Positions 33,075 to 42,537 are shown, counted from the first letter of the stretch. The stretch is DNA of 64,000 nucleotides from Jiangella endophytica (GCF_003427025.1 NZ_QVAI01000001.1:62001-126000), one strand, 5' to 3'. Notes: generated by a model from the sequence alone, not told the origin. A program made the numbers and translations.

Positions 33075-34964
33075 TCATGGGCCCGGATCGCGTCGTCGCG
33101 ACCGAGTCACAGCGGTGGTGTTCGCGCCGAGTTCACGGGTGATCGCGGCGCGCAGCGACTCCAGGTCGTAGGGACCGTGGTGCCGCTGCCCGTTGAGGAA
33201 GAACGTGGGGGTGCCGGCGACACCGCTCTGCTCGGCACTCTCGACGTCGCGCGTGACACGCAGGGCGAAGTGCCGCGACGACAGGTCGCGGGCGAACCGG
33301 TCGACGTCCAGGCCCAGGTCCTCGGCGTAACGCAGCAGGTCTGGGTAGGCGAGCGCGTCCTGGTGGGTGAGCAGCAGGTCGTGCAGCTCCCAGAACCGGC
33401 CCTGCTTGCCCGCCGCCTCGGCCGCCTCGGCGGCCAGCTGGGCGTGCTCGTGCACGTCGGTGAGCGGGAGGTGCCGGAAGACGAACGTCAGGTCGTCGCC
33501 GAAGGCGTGGGTCAGTTCCCGCAGCGCCGGCTCGGCCCGGCCGCAGTACGGGCATTCGAAATCGCCGTACTCGACCAGCGTGACGCGGCCGTCCTCCGGG
33601 CCGCGGATGTGGTCGACCTCCGGGTCCACCGGGTCGGCGAGGTCGACGATCGGCGCGGCCAGCCGGTCCTGGCCGGCCGTCCGGGCCCGCTGCGGCAGCC
33701 GGCCGATCAGCCGGAACACCAGCAGCGAGAGCAGCGTCGCGATGACGGACGCGGCGAGGATGCCGAGCTTGGCGTCGTCGAGCTGGTGGCCCTCGAACGC
33801 GATGCCGGCGATCAGCAGGGAGACGGTGAACCCGACGCCGCCGATCGTCCCCGCGCCGATCAGCTGCGGCCACGGCACCGTCAGCGGGAACCCGAACCGG
33901 CTGGCCAGCCAGGTCACGCCGATGATGCCGACCGGCTTGCCCACCACCAGCCCGAGCACGATGCCCAGCGTGATCGGCGACGTGGCCGCCTCGCGCAGCA
34001 CGTCGCCGTTGATCACCATGCCGGCGTTGGCCAGCGCGAACAGCGGCACGATCAGGTAGTTGGCCCACGGGTGGAACAGGTGCTGCAGCCGCTCGTTCGG
34101 CGAGATCGCGGTCGCGAGGGTGCGGCTGGCCGTCCGGGCGTACTCCGGCACCGGCTGCTCACGGAACAGCCGCCACACCGCGCCGACGCGCTCCAGGTCC
34201 TCGCGCGACGGCGGGAAGGCGGACGCGATCAGGCCGAGCGCGATGCCGGCCAGCGTCGCGTGCACGCCGGAGATCAGCGTGGCCAGCCAGATGCCGGTGC
34301 CGACGATGAAGTACGGGACGCCGTGCCGGACCCCGCTGTGCTTGAGCAGCAGCACGACGCCGAACAACGTGAGGGCGACGCCGAGCGCCGCGAGCGAGAC
34401 GTCGTCCGAGTACGCGATCGCGATGATGGTCAGCGCCACGACGTCGTCGACGATCACCGCCGTCAGCACGAACGTCCGGGTCCGCGGCGACGCCCGCCGG
34501 CCGGCCAGTGCCAGCACGCCCAGCGCGAACGCGGTGTCCGTGCCCATCGCGATCGCCCAGCCGTGGACGGCGGAGTCGCCGGTGTTGACCGCCAGGTACA
34601 GCAGCGCCGGGACGGCCATCCCGCCCAGCGTGGCCAGGACCGGCGTCGCGACCCGGCTGCGCTCGCGCAGCTCGCCCATGTCGAACTCGCGGCGGATCTC
34701 CAGCCCGACGACGAAGAAGAACAGCGCCATCAGACCGTCGTTCACCCAGTGCCGGATGTCCAGCGACAGCTCCGCGTCGCCGAGCCGGATGGCCAGCTCG
34801 GTGTGCCAGAACTCCTCGTAGCTGTCGGGCCACGGCGAGTTCGCCCACACCAGCGCCACGACGGTGGCCGCGAGCAACACGACCGCGCCGGAGCTCTGCG
34901 TCGCGATGAACTCGCGGATCGGCGAGGCCAGCCGACGCGACCGCGGGGTCTGCCCGGTCGCCAT
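33075..34964 (-). CDS. nhaA: NhaA-type Na+/H+ antiporter fused to DsbA-like thioredoxin domain
   Basis: 629 residues. About 15-435 is an NhaA antiporter with twelve predicted helices, the MGTDTAFALGVLAL segment and the transport-site pair Asp-Asp in VIVDDVVAL (about 170). About 440-625 is a DsbA/thioredoxin fold with active site CPYC (471-474) and cis-Pro in GVAGTPTFFLNG. The fusion would regulate pH/Na+ with a disulphide-active domain; because both ends of NhaA are cytoplasmic in E. coli, the location of the thioredoxin domain deserves attention. Such fusions occur in other actinobacteria and proteobacteria, from memory. The ATG has no strong ribosome-binding site. Confidence 0.92.
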   Translation of the reverse strand: MATGQTPRSRRLASPIREFIATQSSGAVVLLAATVVALVWANSPWPDSYEEFWHTELAIRLGDAELSLDIRHWVNDGLMALFFFVVGLEIRREFDMGELRERSRVATPVLATLGGMAVPALLYLAVNTGDSAVHGWAIAMGTDTAFALGVLALAGRRASPRTRTFVLTAVIVDDVVALTIIAIAYSDDVSLAALGVALTLFGVVLLLKHSGVRHGVPYFIVGTGIWLATLISGVHATLAGIALGLIASAFPPSREDLERVGAVWRLFREQPVPEYARTASRTLATAISPNERLQHLFHPWANYLIVPLFALANAGMVINGDVLREAATSPITLGIVLGLVVGKPVGIIGVTWLASRFGFPLTVPWPQLIGAGTIGGVGFTVSLLIAGIAFEGHQLDDAKLGILAASVIATLLSLLVFRLIGRLPQRARTAGQDRLAAPIVDLADPVDPEVDHIRGPEDGRVTLVEYGDFECPYCGRAEPALRELTHAFGDDLTFVFRHLPLTDVHEHAQLAAEAAEAAGKQGRFWELHDLLLTHQDALAYPDLLRYAEDLGLDVDRFARDLSSRHFALRVTRDVESAEQSGVAGTPTFFLNGQRHHGPYDLESLRAAITRELGANTTAVTRSRRRDPGP

Positions 34965-35360
<396 letters not shown>

Positions 35361-36311
35361 TCACGACAGCCGGCTCAGCTGCTGCTTCGCCTCGCGGCGC
35401 CGGCGGCGGGCCGCCTCGGACGCCTTGCGGGCGGCCTCGACGTCGTCCTCGGCGGTGCCGACGTCGTCGCGAGCCTGCTCCAGCTCGCGGCGGGCGGCGG
35501 CCAGCTCCTCGGTCAGCCGCTCGACCGCCTCCTGAGCCCGCTCCAGCCGCTGCCGCTGGTCGTCCAGCGCGGCCTCGGCGTCGTCGACCTGTTCCTCGGC
35601 GGTGTCGACGGCGCTCTCGGCCTGCGACAGCTCGCGCTCCGCCTGGGCGAGGTCGTCGCCGCCCTCGCCGACGGGCTCCTCGGCCGCTTCGGCGGCGTCG
35701 GTGGGTGCGCCCTCAGCGGCCTCGGCGGCCTCGGCGGACGGCGTCGTGCGTGGCCGCCGCGTCGTCTCCAGCCGCTGGCCACGGGCGACCCGGGCCTCGG
35801 ACAGCGAGATGACCTCGGCCGGCTCGCCGTCGTCCTCGATCGTGCCGAACCCGACGTGCTCGAGCCCGTGCGACAGCTGCGCGGTGCGCAGCACCTCGGC
35901 GGCACGGGGGTCGGCGACGGCGGCGTCGAGGGAGGCGGCGACGGCCTCGAGGAGGTCGGCGCCGGCCTTCTGCCCGGCGTCCTGGGCCACCTTCCGGGCC
36001 GCCTTGACCAGGCCGCCGACCTGCTTCTTCCGCTCGGTGGTCAGCTCACGCAGCGCCGCGCCGTCCATGGCGGACATCGCCTTGCGCATGCGCTCGCCGA
36101 GCTCCGCGAGCGCGCCGATGTCGTCGCCGTGCTGCCGGACCAGCTGGTTGGTGAGCCAGGCCGCCACCGTCGGCTTGCGCAGCGCCTTGACCCGGGCGGC
36201 GACGTCGCCGGCGCCCTCGCCCTTGAGCCGCTTCGCCAGCGCGTTGCGGGCGTCGACGAACTCCTCGGGCGGGAGGGAGTACAGCTCGTCCGCCGCGTCG
36301 TCGAGGTTCAT
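35361..36311 (-). CDS. coiled-coil hypothetical protein
   Basis: 316 residues, a type common in actinobacteria but without known function. Residues 1-150 are helical with conserved-looking blocks (LPPEEFVDARNALAKRL, KPTVAAWLTNQLVRQ). About 165-200 is a linker, about 195-225 is Glu/Ala rich, and about 228-316 is a long heptad coiled coil (ERELSQAESAVDTAEEQVDD and onwards). No membrane segment or signal is present, so it is likely a cytoplasmic scaffold or nucleoid-associated protein. It lies 12 nt downstream of the DUF2630 stop... the latter ends on the same strand at 36324, so it is read first from its own upstream ATG. Confidence 0.75.
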   Translation of the reverse strand: MNLDDAADELYSLPPEEFVDARNALAKRLKGEGAGDVAARVKALRKPTVAAWLTNQLVRQHGDDIGALAELGERMRKAMSAMDGAALRELTTERKKQVGGLVKAARKVAQDAGQKAGADLLEAVAASLDAAVADPRAAEVLRTAQLSHGLEHVGFGTIEDDGEPAEVISLSEARVARGQRLETTRRPRTTPSAEAAEAAEGAPTDAAEAAEEPVGEGGDDLAQAERELSQAESAVDTAEEQVDDAEAALDDQRQRLERAQEAVERLTEELAAARRELEQARDDVGTAEDDVEAARKASEAARRRRREAKQQLSRLS

Positions 36312-36323
36312 GTGTCCAGTGTC

Positions 36324-36569
36324 CTACTGGAGGTACTTCTCCACCTCGTCGACGGGCCGGGTGGCCGCCTCGTCGGGGTTCTGCCCGGCGTCGACCCGGG
36401 CGCGGCGCTGGCGCAGCAGGTCCCAGCACTGGTCCAGCTGTTCCTCGACCTGACGCAGGCGGGCGTGCTCCTCCTCGGTCGAGATCTCGCCGGCCTGCAG
36501 CCGCTGCCGCAGGTCGTGCTCGTCGTCGACCAGCGCGCTGATCCTGGTCCTGATGTCGTCGTCCTGCAT
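36324..36569 (-). CDS. DUF2630 family small protein
   Basis: 81 residues, all helical: MQDDDIRTRISALVDDEHDL begins the protein and the block LDQCWDLLRQRRARVDAGQ with its single Cys and Trp is the family hallmark. Function unknown. It probably starts a two-gene unit with the coiled-coil gene 12 nt downstream, whose ATG at 36311 follows this stop. ATG 36569 is the natural start; the much longer open frame to 37649 only shadows the LysR gene. Confidence 0.82.
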   Translation of the reverse strand: MQDDDIRTRISALVDDEHDLRQRLQAGEISTEEEHARLRQVEEQLDQCWDLLRQRRARVDAGQNPDEAATRPVDEVEKYLQ

Positions 36570-36622
36570 CGCTGCTCCCACGGCTCGGTCCGGGAACTGA
36601 CCCTGCTGAGCATAGGCGGCCC

Positions 36623-37486
36623 TCAGCGGATGAAGCCGAGCATCGCGCGAGCCGCCGCGGACAGCAGCTCGCGTGGCGGGTGGGCGACGGAGACCCGCCA
36701 ACTCGGCGCGGGGTCGACGGTGACGTACTCGAGCCGGGCTCGGGCGGCGGCCACGCCTGGCGGGACGAAGCCGATGCCGAGCCCCTGCCCGACGAGGTCG
36801 GTGAACAACGGGATGTCGTTGACCTCGAACGCCGTGAGCCGCTGCAGTCCCGCCGCGCGGAACAGCTCGTCGGTCGCTGTGCGGGCGCCCCAGCCGGGGC
36901 CGAAGTCGACGAACGGCTCGTCGGCCACCTCGGCCAGCGGCACCGGGCCGCCGGCCGCGAACCGGTGCCCGGGTGGGCAGGCCAGCGGCATCGGCCCGGC
37001 GCTGAGCGTGCGGAGCTCGACGCCGGCGGGCGCGCCGCCGCTGAGCGCGACGAACGCGAGGTCGAGCCGGGCGGTGCGGACGCCCTCGACCAGGTCGCTG
37101 CTGGGCGCCTGGCGCAGCCGCAGCTGCACCCTCGGGTGCGCGGTGTGGAAGCGGCGCAGCAGATCGGGGAGGTCGTAGCCGTACGAGGCCTGCATGAACC
37201 CCACCACCAGCCGCCCGGTCGTGAGGCCCTGTACCGCGGCGACGGTCTCGCGGGCGACGGCGGCCGAGCGCAGCGTCCGGTGCGCCTCGGGCACCAGCGC
37301 GCGGCCGGCCTCGGTGAGCTGCACCTGCTTGGTGCTGCGGTGGAACAGCGGCGTGCCGAGGTCGGACTCGAGCGCGCGGATGGACGCCGACAGCGCCGAC
37401 TGGACGATGTGCAGCCGGCCGGCGGCGCGGGTGAAGTGCAGTTCGTCGGCGAGGACGACGAAGTGTTCGAGCTGGCGGAGTTCCAT
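36623..37486 (-). CDS. LysR-family transcriptional regulator
   Basis: 287 residues. The N-terminal winged helix (3-62) contains FTRAAGRLHIVQSALSASIR, and the C-terminal periplasmic-binding-like domain (about 90-285) binds the effector. The divergent neighbour is an MFS exporter, and the 95-bp gap contains the dyad AAGATC-N13-GATCTT, so the regulator should control itself and the transporter. The effector is unknown; it resembles in style the second LysR protein at 58568. Confidence 0.92.
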   Translation of the reverse strand: MELRQLEHFVVLADELHFTRAAGRLHIVQSALSASIRALESDLGTPLFHRSTKQVQLTEAGRALVPEAHRTLRSAAVARETVAAVQGLTTGRLVVGFMQASYGYDLPDLLRRFHTAHPRVQLRLRQAPSSDLVEGVRTARLDLAFVALSGGAPAGVELRTLSAGPMPLACPPGHRFAAGGPVPLAEVADEPFVDFGPGWGARTATDELFRAAGLQRLTAFEVNDIPLFTDLVGQGLGIGFVPPGVAAARARLEYVTVDPAPSWRVSVAHPPRELLSAAARAMLGFIR

Positions 37487-37512
37487 CGGTGATCTCGATG
37501 AGTGGAATCGAA

Positions 37513-37537
37513 AAGATCTGTTGGCAAGATGGATCTT
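37513..37537. promoter_or_regulatory. LysR-type dyad AAGATC-N13-GATCTT
   Basis: AAGATC (37513-37518) is mirrored by GATCTT (37532-37537) in the gap between the divergent LysR and MFS genes. The 19-bp repeat of half-sites suits a LysR tetramer site; functional status is inferred from position. Confidence 0.45.
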
Positions 37538-37581
37538 CTCGCGCGCACGCTGGGACCGTCAACCGCACGAGAAGAGTGAAG

Positions 37582-38799
37582 ATGACCATCGAGGTCCTGG
37601 CGCGGCCCGAGCGGGGAACCGTCCCGTACGGCACCGGGTTCTGGCTCACCGCCTACGCGTTCGCCGTCACGATGGCGTTCTCCGCCGTTCCGACGCCGCT
37701 GTACGTCGACTACCAGCACCGCGACCACTTCTCCGCTGCCACCGTCACCGTGGTGTTCGCCGTCTACGCACTCGGCGTCGCGGCCAGCCTGCTGCTGGTC
37801 GGGCACGTCTCGGACCGGTTCGGCCGCCGCCGGGTGCTGGTGCCGGCCGTGCTGGTGTCGGTGCTGGCCGGGTTCGTGTTCCTGTTCTGGTCGACGCTGC
37901 CCGGCCTGCTGGTGGCCCGGGTGCTGACCGGGCTCGCCGTCGGCGCGATCACCGCCACCGCGACCGTCCACCTCGCGGAGCTGCACCGGGCCGCCCACCC
38001 TGAGGCCGGCCGTCGCCGGGCCGAGATCGTCGCCGTCGCCGCGAACCTCGGCGGCATCGGGCTCGGCCCGCTGGTGTCCGGGCTGCTGGCCGACGTCGCC
38101 ACCGATCCGCTCCGGCTGCCGTACCTGGTGGTCACCGTGCTGCTGGTGCTCGCGGCGATCGGGCTGTCGCTGGTGCCGGAGACCGCGCCGGTGCTGGACG
38201 ATCCCGGCCCGTACCGGCCGCAACGGGTCCGGGTGCCGGAGGCGGAACGCGGGCTGTACTACGCGGCGGCGCTCACGGCGTTCACCGCGCTGGCGGTGTT
38301 CGGTCTCTTCACGTCGATCACGCCGACGCTGCTGACCCAGATGCTGGACGCGCCGTCGCACACGCTGACCGGAGCGGTCGCCTTCGCGACGTTCGCCGCC
38401 GGCGCGAGCGGGCAGGTGCTGCTGGGCCGTCGTCCGCCGCGGCGGAACCTGACGACGGGCGCGGCGGCCGTGACGGCGGGACTCGGTGTGCTCGTGGTGT
38501 CGGTGTACGCGTCGTCGCTGGCCGGGTTCCTGCTGGGCGGCGTCGTGGCGGGCGCCGGCGCCGGGCTGCTGTTCGCCGCCGGCGTCGCCGTCGTCTCGGG
38601 GCTGGCCGGGGTGTCCGGGCCGGCCGAGGCGCTGGCCGGGTTGTTCCTCGCGGGCTACGTCGGGCTGGCGGTGCCGGTGCTCGGGCTGGGCCTGGTGAGC
38701 AGGGTGACGGGGCTCTCCGGTGCGCTGGTCGCGTTCGTGGTGGTCGTCGTCGCACTCGGCGTGGGCTCGGCCCTGGCCGCGGCCCGGCGGCTCCGCTAG
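37582..38799 (+). CDS. major facilitator superfamily transporter
   Basis: 405 residues with twelve predicted helices. The loop after helix 2 is GHVSDRFGRRRVL, the conserved MFS signature; helix 5 has the GIGLGPLVSGLLAD proline/glycine pattern of drug/H+ antiporters. ATG 37582 follows GAAGAGTGAA; the earlier in-frame GTG at 37489 lies in the promoter region. It is divergent from the LysR regulator and likely induced by its effector. Export of a small organic compound is the best guess. Confidence 0.9.
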   Translation: MTIEVLARPERGTVPYGTGFWLTAYAFAVTMAFSAVPTPLYVDYQHRDHFSAATVTVVFAVYALGVAASLLLVGHVSDRFGRRRVLVPAVLVSVLAGFVFLFWSTLPGLLVARVLTGLAVGAITATATVHLAELHRAAHPEAGRRRAEIVAVAANLGGIGLGPLVSGLLADVATDPLRLPYLVVTVLLVLAAIGLSLVPETAPVLDDPGPYRPQRVRVPEAERGLYYAAALTAFTALAVFGLFTSITPTLLTQMLDAPSHTLTGAVAFATFAAGASGQVLLGRRPPRRNLTTGAAAVTAGLGVLVVSVYASSLAGFLLGGVVAGAGAGLLFAAGVAVVSGLAGVSGPAEALAGLFLAGYVGLAVPVLGLGLVSRVTGLSGALVAFVVVVVALGVGSALAAARRLR

Positions 38800-38802
38800 C
38801 GT
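38797..38802 (+). promoter_or_regulatory. -10 box TAGCGT built on the preceding stop codon
   Basis: The TAG stop of the MFS gene forms the first half of TAGCGT, which lies 7 nt before GTG 38810. It is another leaderless arrangement and would let the nuclease gene be transcribed apart from the transporter. Confidence 0.45.
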
Positions 38803-38809
38803 TCGAGGC

Positions 38810-39760
38810 GTGACCGTCATCGGCACGTGGAATCTGGAGAACCTGTTCCGGCCCGGCGACGCCGATGGCCGGCCACCGGACCAGGCGACGTACGAGGCGA
38901 AGCTCGACGCGCTGGCCGGAACCGTCGGCCGCATGGCGCCTGACGTCCTCGCGGTGCAGGAGGTCGGCGAGCCGGCCGCGCTGGACGACCTCGTCGAACG
39001 GCTCGACGGTGACTGGACGACGCACGTGTCCGCCCATCCCGACAGCCGCGGCATCCGCGTCGCCGTGCTCTCGACGCTGCCGGTCGACGACACCGAGGAC
39101 CTGGTCGCCTTCGCCGACGGCGTCGGCCCGGTGCGGGCCACCGACGGCGGCGCGCTCTCGACGGAGATGGGCCGGGGCGCGCTGCGGGTCCGGGTCCGCA
39201 CGGCCGCCGGCGACACCATCGACGTCGTCACCTGCCACCTCAAGTCCAAGCTGCTCAGCTACCCCGGCGGCCGGTTCGGCCCGCGCGACGAGGGCGAGCG
39301 GGCCCGCTACGGCGCGTTCGCGCTGTACCGCCGCGCGGCCGAGGCGTCCACCGTCCGCGAGTGGGCGAACACCGTCCTCGACGGCGAAGGTCAGGAGCGC
39401 GCGCTGGTCGTCTGCGGCGACCTCAACGACGAGCCGGGCGCGGCGACGACGCAGATCCTGCTCGGCCCCGGCGGTTCGGAGATCGGCACGCCGGGCGAGA
39501 CGCAGCCGGACCAGGGCGACGCCTGGCGGTTGTGGAACACCGCGCCGCTGATCCCGGAGGCGCGCCGGTACAGCCGCGTCTACCGCGGCCGGGGCGAGCT
39601 GATCGACCACGTGCTCGTCTCGCACCAGTTGCTGCGGCGCATCGAGACGGCCGACAGCCTGGTCGACCGCGGGCTGCCGTCGGTCACCGACGACCCGCGG
39701 CGGCGCGCGGCGGCCGAGGACTCCGACCACGCGCCGGTCGTCGCGACCTTCAGGGACTGA
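38810..39760 (+). CDS. endonuclease/exonuclease/phosphatase family protein
   Basis: 316 residues with the EEP four-layer fold: TWNLENLF (8-15) with the catalytic Asn, DVLAVQEVG with the metal-binding Glu, VVTCHLKSKLL, VVCGDLNDEPGA and the terminal DSDHAPVV catalytic His. It may act on nucleic acid or on phospho-compounds; no signal peptide is present. It ends 11 nt inside the converging FAD-oxidoreductase gene. Confidence 0.88.
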   Translation: MTVIGTWNLENLFRPGDADGRPPDQATYEAKLDALAGTVGRMAPDVLAVQEVGEPAALDDLVERLDGDWTTHVSAHPDSRGIRVAVLSTLPVDDTEDLVAFADGVGPVRATDGGALSTEMGRGALRVRVRTAAGDTIDVVTCHLKSKLLSYPGGRFGPRDEGERARYGAFALYRRAAEASTVREWANTVLDGEGQERALVVCGDLNDEPGAATTQILLGPGGSEIGTPGETQPDQGDAWRLWNTAPLIPEARRYSRVYRGRGELIDHVLVSHQLLRRIETADSLVDRGLPSVTDDPRRRAAAEDSDHAPVVATFRD

Positions 39761-42341
39761 CCACGAGGTCCTCGAAGACCGCCAGTCCGAGCCCGTCCTG
39801 GATGTGCGCGCAGGACAGCACGCCGACGTCCTGCGTGGCGGCGGCCGTCGGCAGGTCGATCGTGCCGATCGTCTGCCAGGTCGTCCCGTCGACGCTGTAC
39901 GACCCGTGGAACCGCTGCCCCTCGCGGGCCAGCCGCAGCTGGACGGGGTACGGCGACGGCGTCAGCTGGGCGCGCAGCACCGACTCGACCGTCCCGCTGC
40001 CGTCGGCGTCCCAGAGCAGCAGCAGGCCGTTCTCCGGCTTGATCACCAGCGCGACGTAGCCGGGGGACGTCCCGGCGGCACGCAGGTCGTTGCGGAACAC
40101 CAGCCCGGCCCGCGCGTTGGGGTCGGTGGCCTCCTGCGACACGACGGTGACGCTCGCCGTCGTCGCCGGGCCGGCCGCGCCGTCGTGGAAGATCGCGCCG
40201 TACTGGTCGATGCCGGTCCACAGGTCGGCGCCGTTGCCGAGGATCGCCAGCCGAGAGCCGCGCTGCCCGAAGTGCGCCCGCGTCGACGCGGCGGTCTGCA
40301 ACGGCGCCTGAACCGGCTCGGCGACGGCGACCGCGTGCTGCGCGCGGTGGCTGACGTCGCCGGAGTAGGTGACGCCGGCCTCCAGCATGGCCTGGGCGAC
40401 CGGCTCGGCCGAAGCCGTGGCCGTCACCCGCCAGGTCGCGGCGAACTCCTCGCCCGGCTCCACCGCGCCGGTCTCGACCGGCGTCGACGGCGTCAGCGTC
40501 CAGCCGGCCGGGGCGGCGAGTGCGATCAGCACACCGGTCACCGTCGCCACCTCCTCGTTGACGAACGTGACGGTGACGTCGCCGGCGGTGCCCGGGCGTA
40601 GCTCTTCCGGGGCGTCGAACGCGAGCACGCCGGCGTTCGGCGGCCAGGTGATCACCATCCCGTCCGCGCGCAGCCGCTGCCGCAGCGTCGGGTAGTGCAC
40701 GTCCTGCACCGCGACGCCCGTGCTCAGCGCGAGGTCGGCGGCGACGGCCGCCGCGTGCCCCGTCGCCATGAACACCGGCTCCATCCGCGCCGAGCCGAAC
40801 GCGATGTGCGACGCCGAGATCGCGCAGGCGACCAGGAGGTTCGCGCACTCGCCGCGGGCCGGGACGATGGCGCGGTAGGAGATGCCGTACGGGCCGGCCG
40901 GCGGCACCTGAACGTCGCCCTCGTTGCGGGCGAAGCCGCCCACGACCACGCGGGCGCAGTTGTGCGAGTCCATCGTGTACGACGCCAGCGCGATCGGGTC
41001 CGGCGCGGCCACCGTCCACCGGCAGTCGTGCTCGGTGATGACGTACTCGGCGACCATCCGGCGCGCCTCGCGGATGTACAGCTCGTGCGACCAGCCGCCG
41101 GTGCCGGCGAACTCGTCGTTCGTCAGGCCCCAGCCGTTGACCTCGGCCCGGATCGCCTCCGGCACGCGCGGGTCGTTGGCCAGGAACCAGAGCAGGCCCT
41201 GCTGGTAGGTGACGTGGTCCTGGAAGATCGCCTCGCGGGTCGGGTGGTCGGCGTCCGGCCAGGCGTAGTTGCGGCCGATGTTGTCCGTGCTGACCGCGCC
41301 GTTGTTGTTCATGTCGGTCTTGCCGTTCGGCATCGGCGTGTTCAGCCGCATCGCGTCCCAGACGCCCGCCCGCAGGTAGCGCAGCAGCAGCTCGTACCGC
41401 GTCGGGTCGTAGCCCGGCGGCCGGGGGAACGGGCGCCGGTTCGCCGCGCGAGTCAGGCAGACGCGGAAGTTGAACGCCTGGATGCGGTCGTCGCCCTCGC
41501 CCGTCGTGCCGGGCGGGTCGGCCGAGATGCCCTGGAGCAGGCCGCTGGCCTGGTCGCCGGGGACCACGTACGGGTCGATCTGCCGCTGGAACTGGTGACC
41601 GGAGCGGAACTGGACGCCGTTGAGAGTCTCGCCGTACGTCGCGTTCGACTCCCGGCCGACGGTGTAGCTCACGCCGGCCGCCGCCAGCAGGTCGCCCTCA
41701 TAGCTCGCGTCGATGAACGCGCGGGCGATGAAGGTCTTCCCGTTCTCGGTGCGCAGCGAGTGCAGCCGGCCGCCGGCCAGCCGGACGTCCTCGAGCCGGT
41801 GGTCGCGGTAGACGTCGACGCCTGCCTCCTCGACCCAGTCGTCGAAGGTCCGCTCGGCGACGTGCGGCTCGAACGTGAACGCCTCAGGGCGGCCGTAGTG
41901 CGCGCCGAGGCGCCGGTAGAACTCGCGGCTCAGCCCGCCGATCGACTCGATCCGCCCGGTGTCCGTGGCGCCCAGCCCGGCGGAGCTGAGGCCGCCCAGG
42001 TGCCGGCCGAACACCACCAGCGCGACGCTGCGGCCCGCCTGCGCGGCCCGCACCGCCGCCGTCACGCCGGCCGACGTGCCGCCGTACACGCACACGTCGG
42101 TGCGCACGACGCCAGCGTCGCGTGGGACGGGGTACCAGTAGCGCAGTCCGGGGTGCTGCCCGGGCCCGACGACGGCGTCCGCCGCCGCCGTGCCGGCCGG
42201 GCCTGGGGCCGCGTCGGCCGGGCCTGCGGCGGCGTCGGCCGGGCCTGCGGCGGCGTCGGCCGGTGCCCCGGCGGCGAGCCAGACGGCACCGGCCCCGGCG
42301 GCGCCCAGAATGGTCCGGCGGGTGGGTTCGGGTGCGGGCAT
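39750..42341 (-). CDS. Tat-exported FAD-dependent oxidoreductase with C-terminal beta domains
   Basis: 863 residues. PTRRTILGAAGAGAVWLAAG is a Tat signal. An Ala/Gly/Pro/Asp-rich linker (about 29-57) is encoded by 21-bp tandem repeats. About 78-600 is an FAD-dependent oxidoreductase of the xanthan-lyase-associated (PF12831) type with VCVYGGTSAGVTAA (83-96) and DASYEGDLLAAAG. About 620-700 is an Ig/NEW3-like domain (PAGWTLTPSTPVETG) and about 710-863 a laminin-like sandwich. It is probably a secreted carbohydrate- or polyol-modifying enzyme. GAAGG precedes the ATG at 42341. Its promoter region carries a TGGAAAGCGGTTGCCC element like LacI-family sites. The last 11 nt overlap the converging EEP gene. 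Confidence 0.85.
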   Translation of the reverse strand: MPAPEPTRRTILGAAGAGAVWLAAGAPADAAAGPADAAAGPADAAPGPAGTAAADAVVGPGQHPGLRYWYPVPRDAGVVRTDVCVYGGTSAGVTAAVRAAQAGRSVALVVFGRHLGGLSSAGLGATDTGRIESIGGLSREFYRRLGAHYGRPEAFTFEPHVAERTFDDWVEEAGVDVYRDHRLEDVRLAGGRLHSLRTENGKTFIARAFIDASYEGDLLAAAGVSYTVGRESNATYGETLNGVQFRSGHQFQRQIDPYVVPGDQASGLLQGISADPPGTTGEGDDRIQAFNFRVCLTRAANRRPFPRPPGYDPTRYELLLRYLRAGVWDAMRLNTPMPNGKTDMNNNGAVSTDNIGRNYAWPDADHPTREAIFQDHVTYQQGLLWFLANDPRVPEAIRAEVNGWGLTNDEFAGTGGWSHELYIREARRMVAEYVITEHDCRWTVAAPDPIALASYTMDSHNCARVVVGGFARNEGDVQVPPAGPYGISYRAIVPARGECANLLVACAISASHIAFGSARMEPVFMATGHAAAVAADLALSTGVAVQDVHYPTLRQRLRADGMVITWPPNAGVLAFDAPEELRPGTAGDVTVTFVNEEVATVTGVLIALAAPAGWTLTPSTPVETGAVEPGEEFAATWRVTATASAEPVAQAMLEAGVTYSGDVSHRAQHAVAVAEPVQAPLQTAASTRAHFGQRGSRLAILGNGADLWTGIDQYGAIFHDGAAGPATTASVTVVSQEATDPNARAGLVFRNDLRAAGTSPGYVALVIKPENGLLLLWDADGSGTVESVLRAQLTPSPYPVQLRLAREGQRFHGSYSVDGTTWQTIGTIDLPTAAATQDVGVLSCAHIQDGLGLAVFEDLVVSP
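42192..42263. repeat. 21-bp tandem repeat inside the FAD-oxidoreductase gene
   Basis: A 21-bp unit recurs about 3.4 times (starting at 42192, 42213, 42234 and a partial at 42255; the second and third units are identical). It encodes a seven-residue AGPADAA-like repeat in the linker after the Tat signal, so copy-number change would alter linker length without breaking the frame. Confidence 0.75.
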
Positions 42342-42360
42342 GCGCTTCACCTTCCGACGC

Positions 42361-42376
42361 TGGAAAGCGGTTGCCC
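42361..42376. promoter_or_regulatory. LacI-family-like operator
   Basis: TGGAAAGCGGTTGCCC resembles the GAAAnCGnTTnC core of LacI-family operators and lies 20 nt upstream of the FAD-oxidoreductase start. Symmetry is imperfect and no LacI gene is in the window. Confidence 0.3.
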
Positions 42377-42435
42377 GGATCGTACTGATCATCACACCGC
42401 GAACGGAAGACTTCGCCAGAAAATCGGCGAAACTG

Positions 42436-42491
42436 ACCCACCTCACGGCGAAAGGTGGGGCTCGCGACCCCGGCATCAACGTGAGGTGGGT
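42436..42491. promoter_or_regulatory. 11-bp inverted repeat with alternative pairing
   Basis: ACCCACCTCAC (42436-42446) pairs perfectly with 42481-42491 over a 34-nt spacer. The left arm CCCACCT can instead pair with AGGTGGG at 42453-42459, and GGGG (42457-42460) can pair with CCCC (42468-42471). Mutually exclusive stems upstream of the methyltransferase gene at 42538 are the layout of an attenuator or riboswitch, or simply protein-binding repeats. Confidence 0.4.
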
Positions 42492-42537
42492 GGAAACCGG
42501 GTGGCGGCGCGGGCCGCCGAGACGGTGTGCTGGTGCC

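Noticed and set aside
36046-39249. 1067-codon minus-strand frame
   Set aside because: It runs through the MFS, LysR and coiled-coil regions in the wrong phase; composition is that of a shadow frame.
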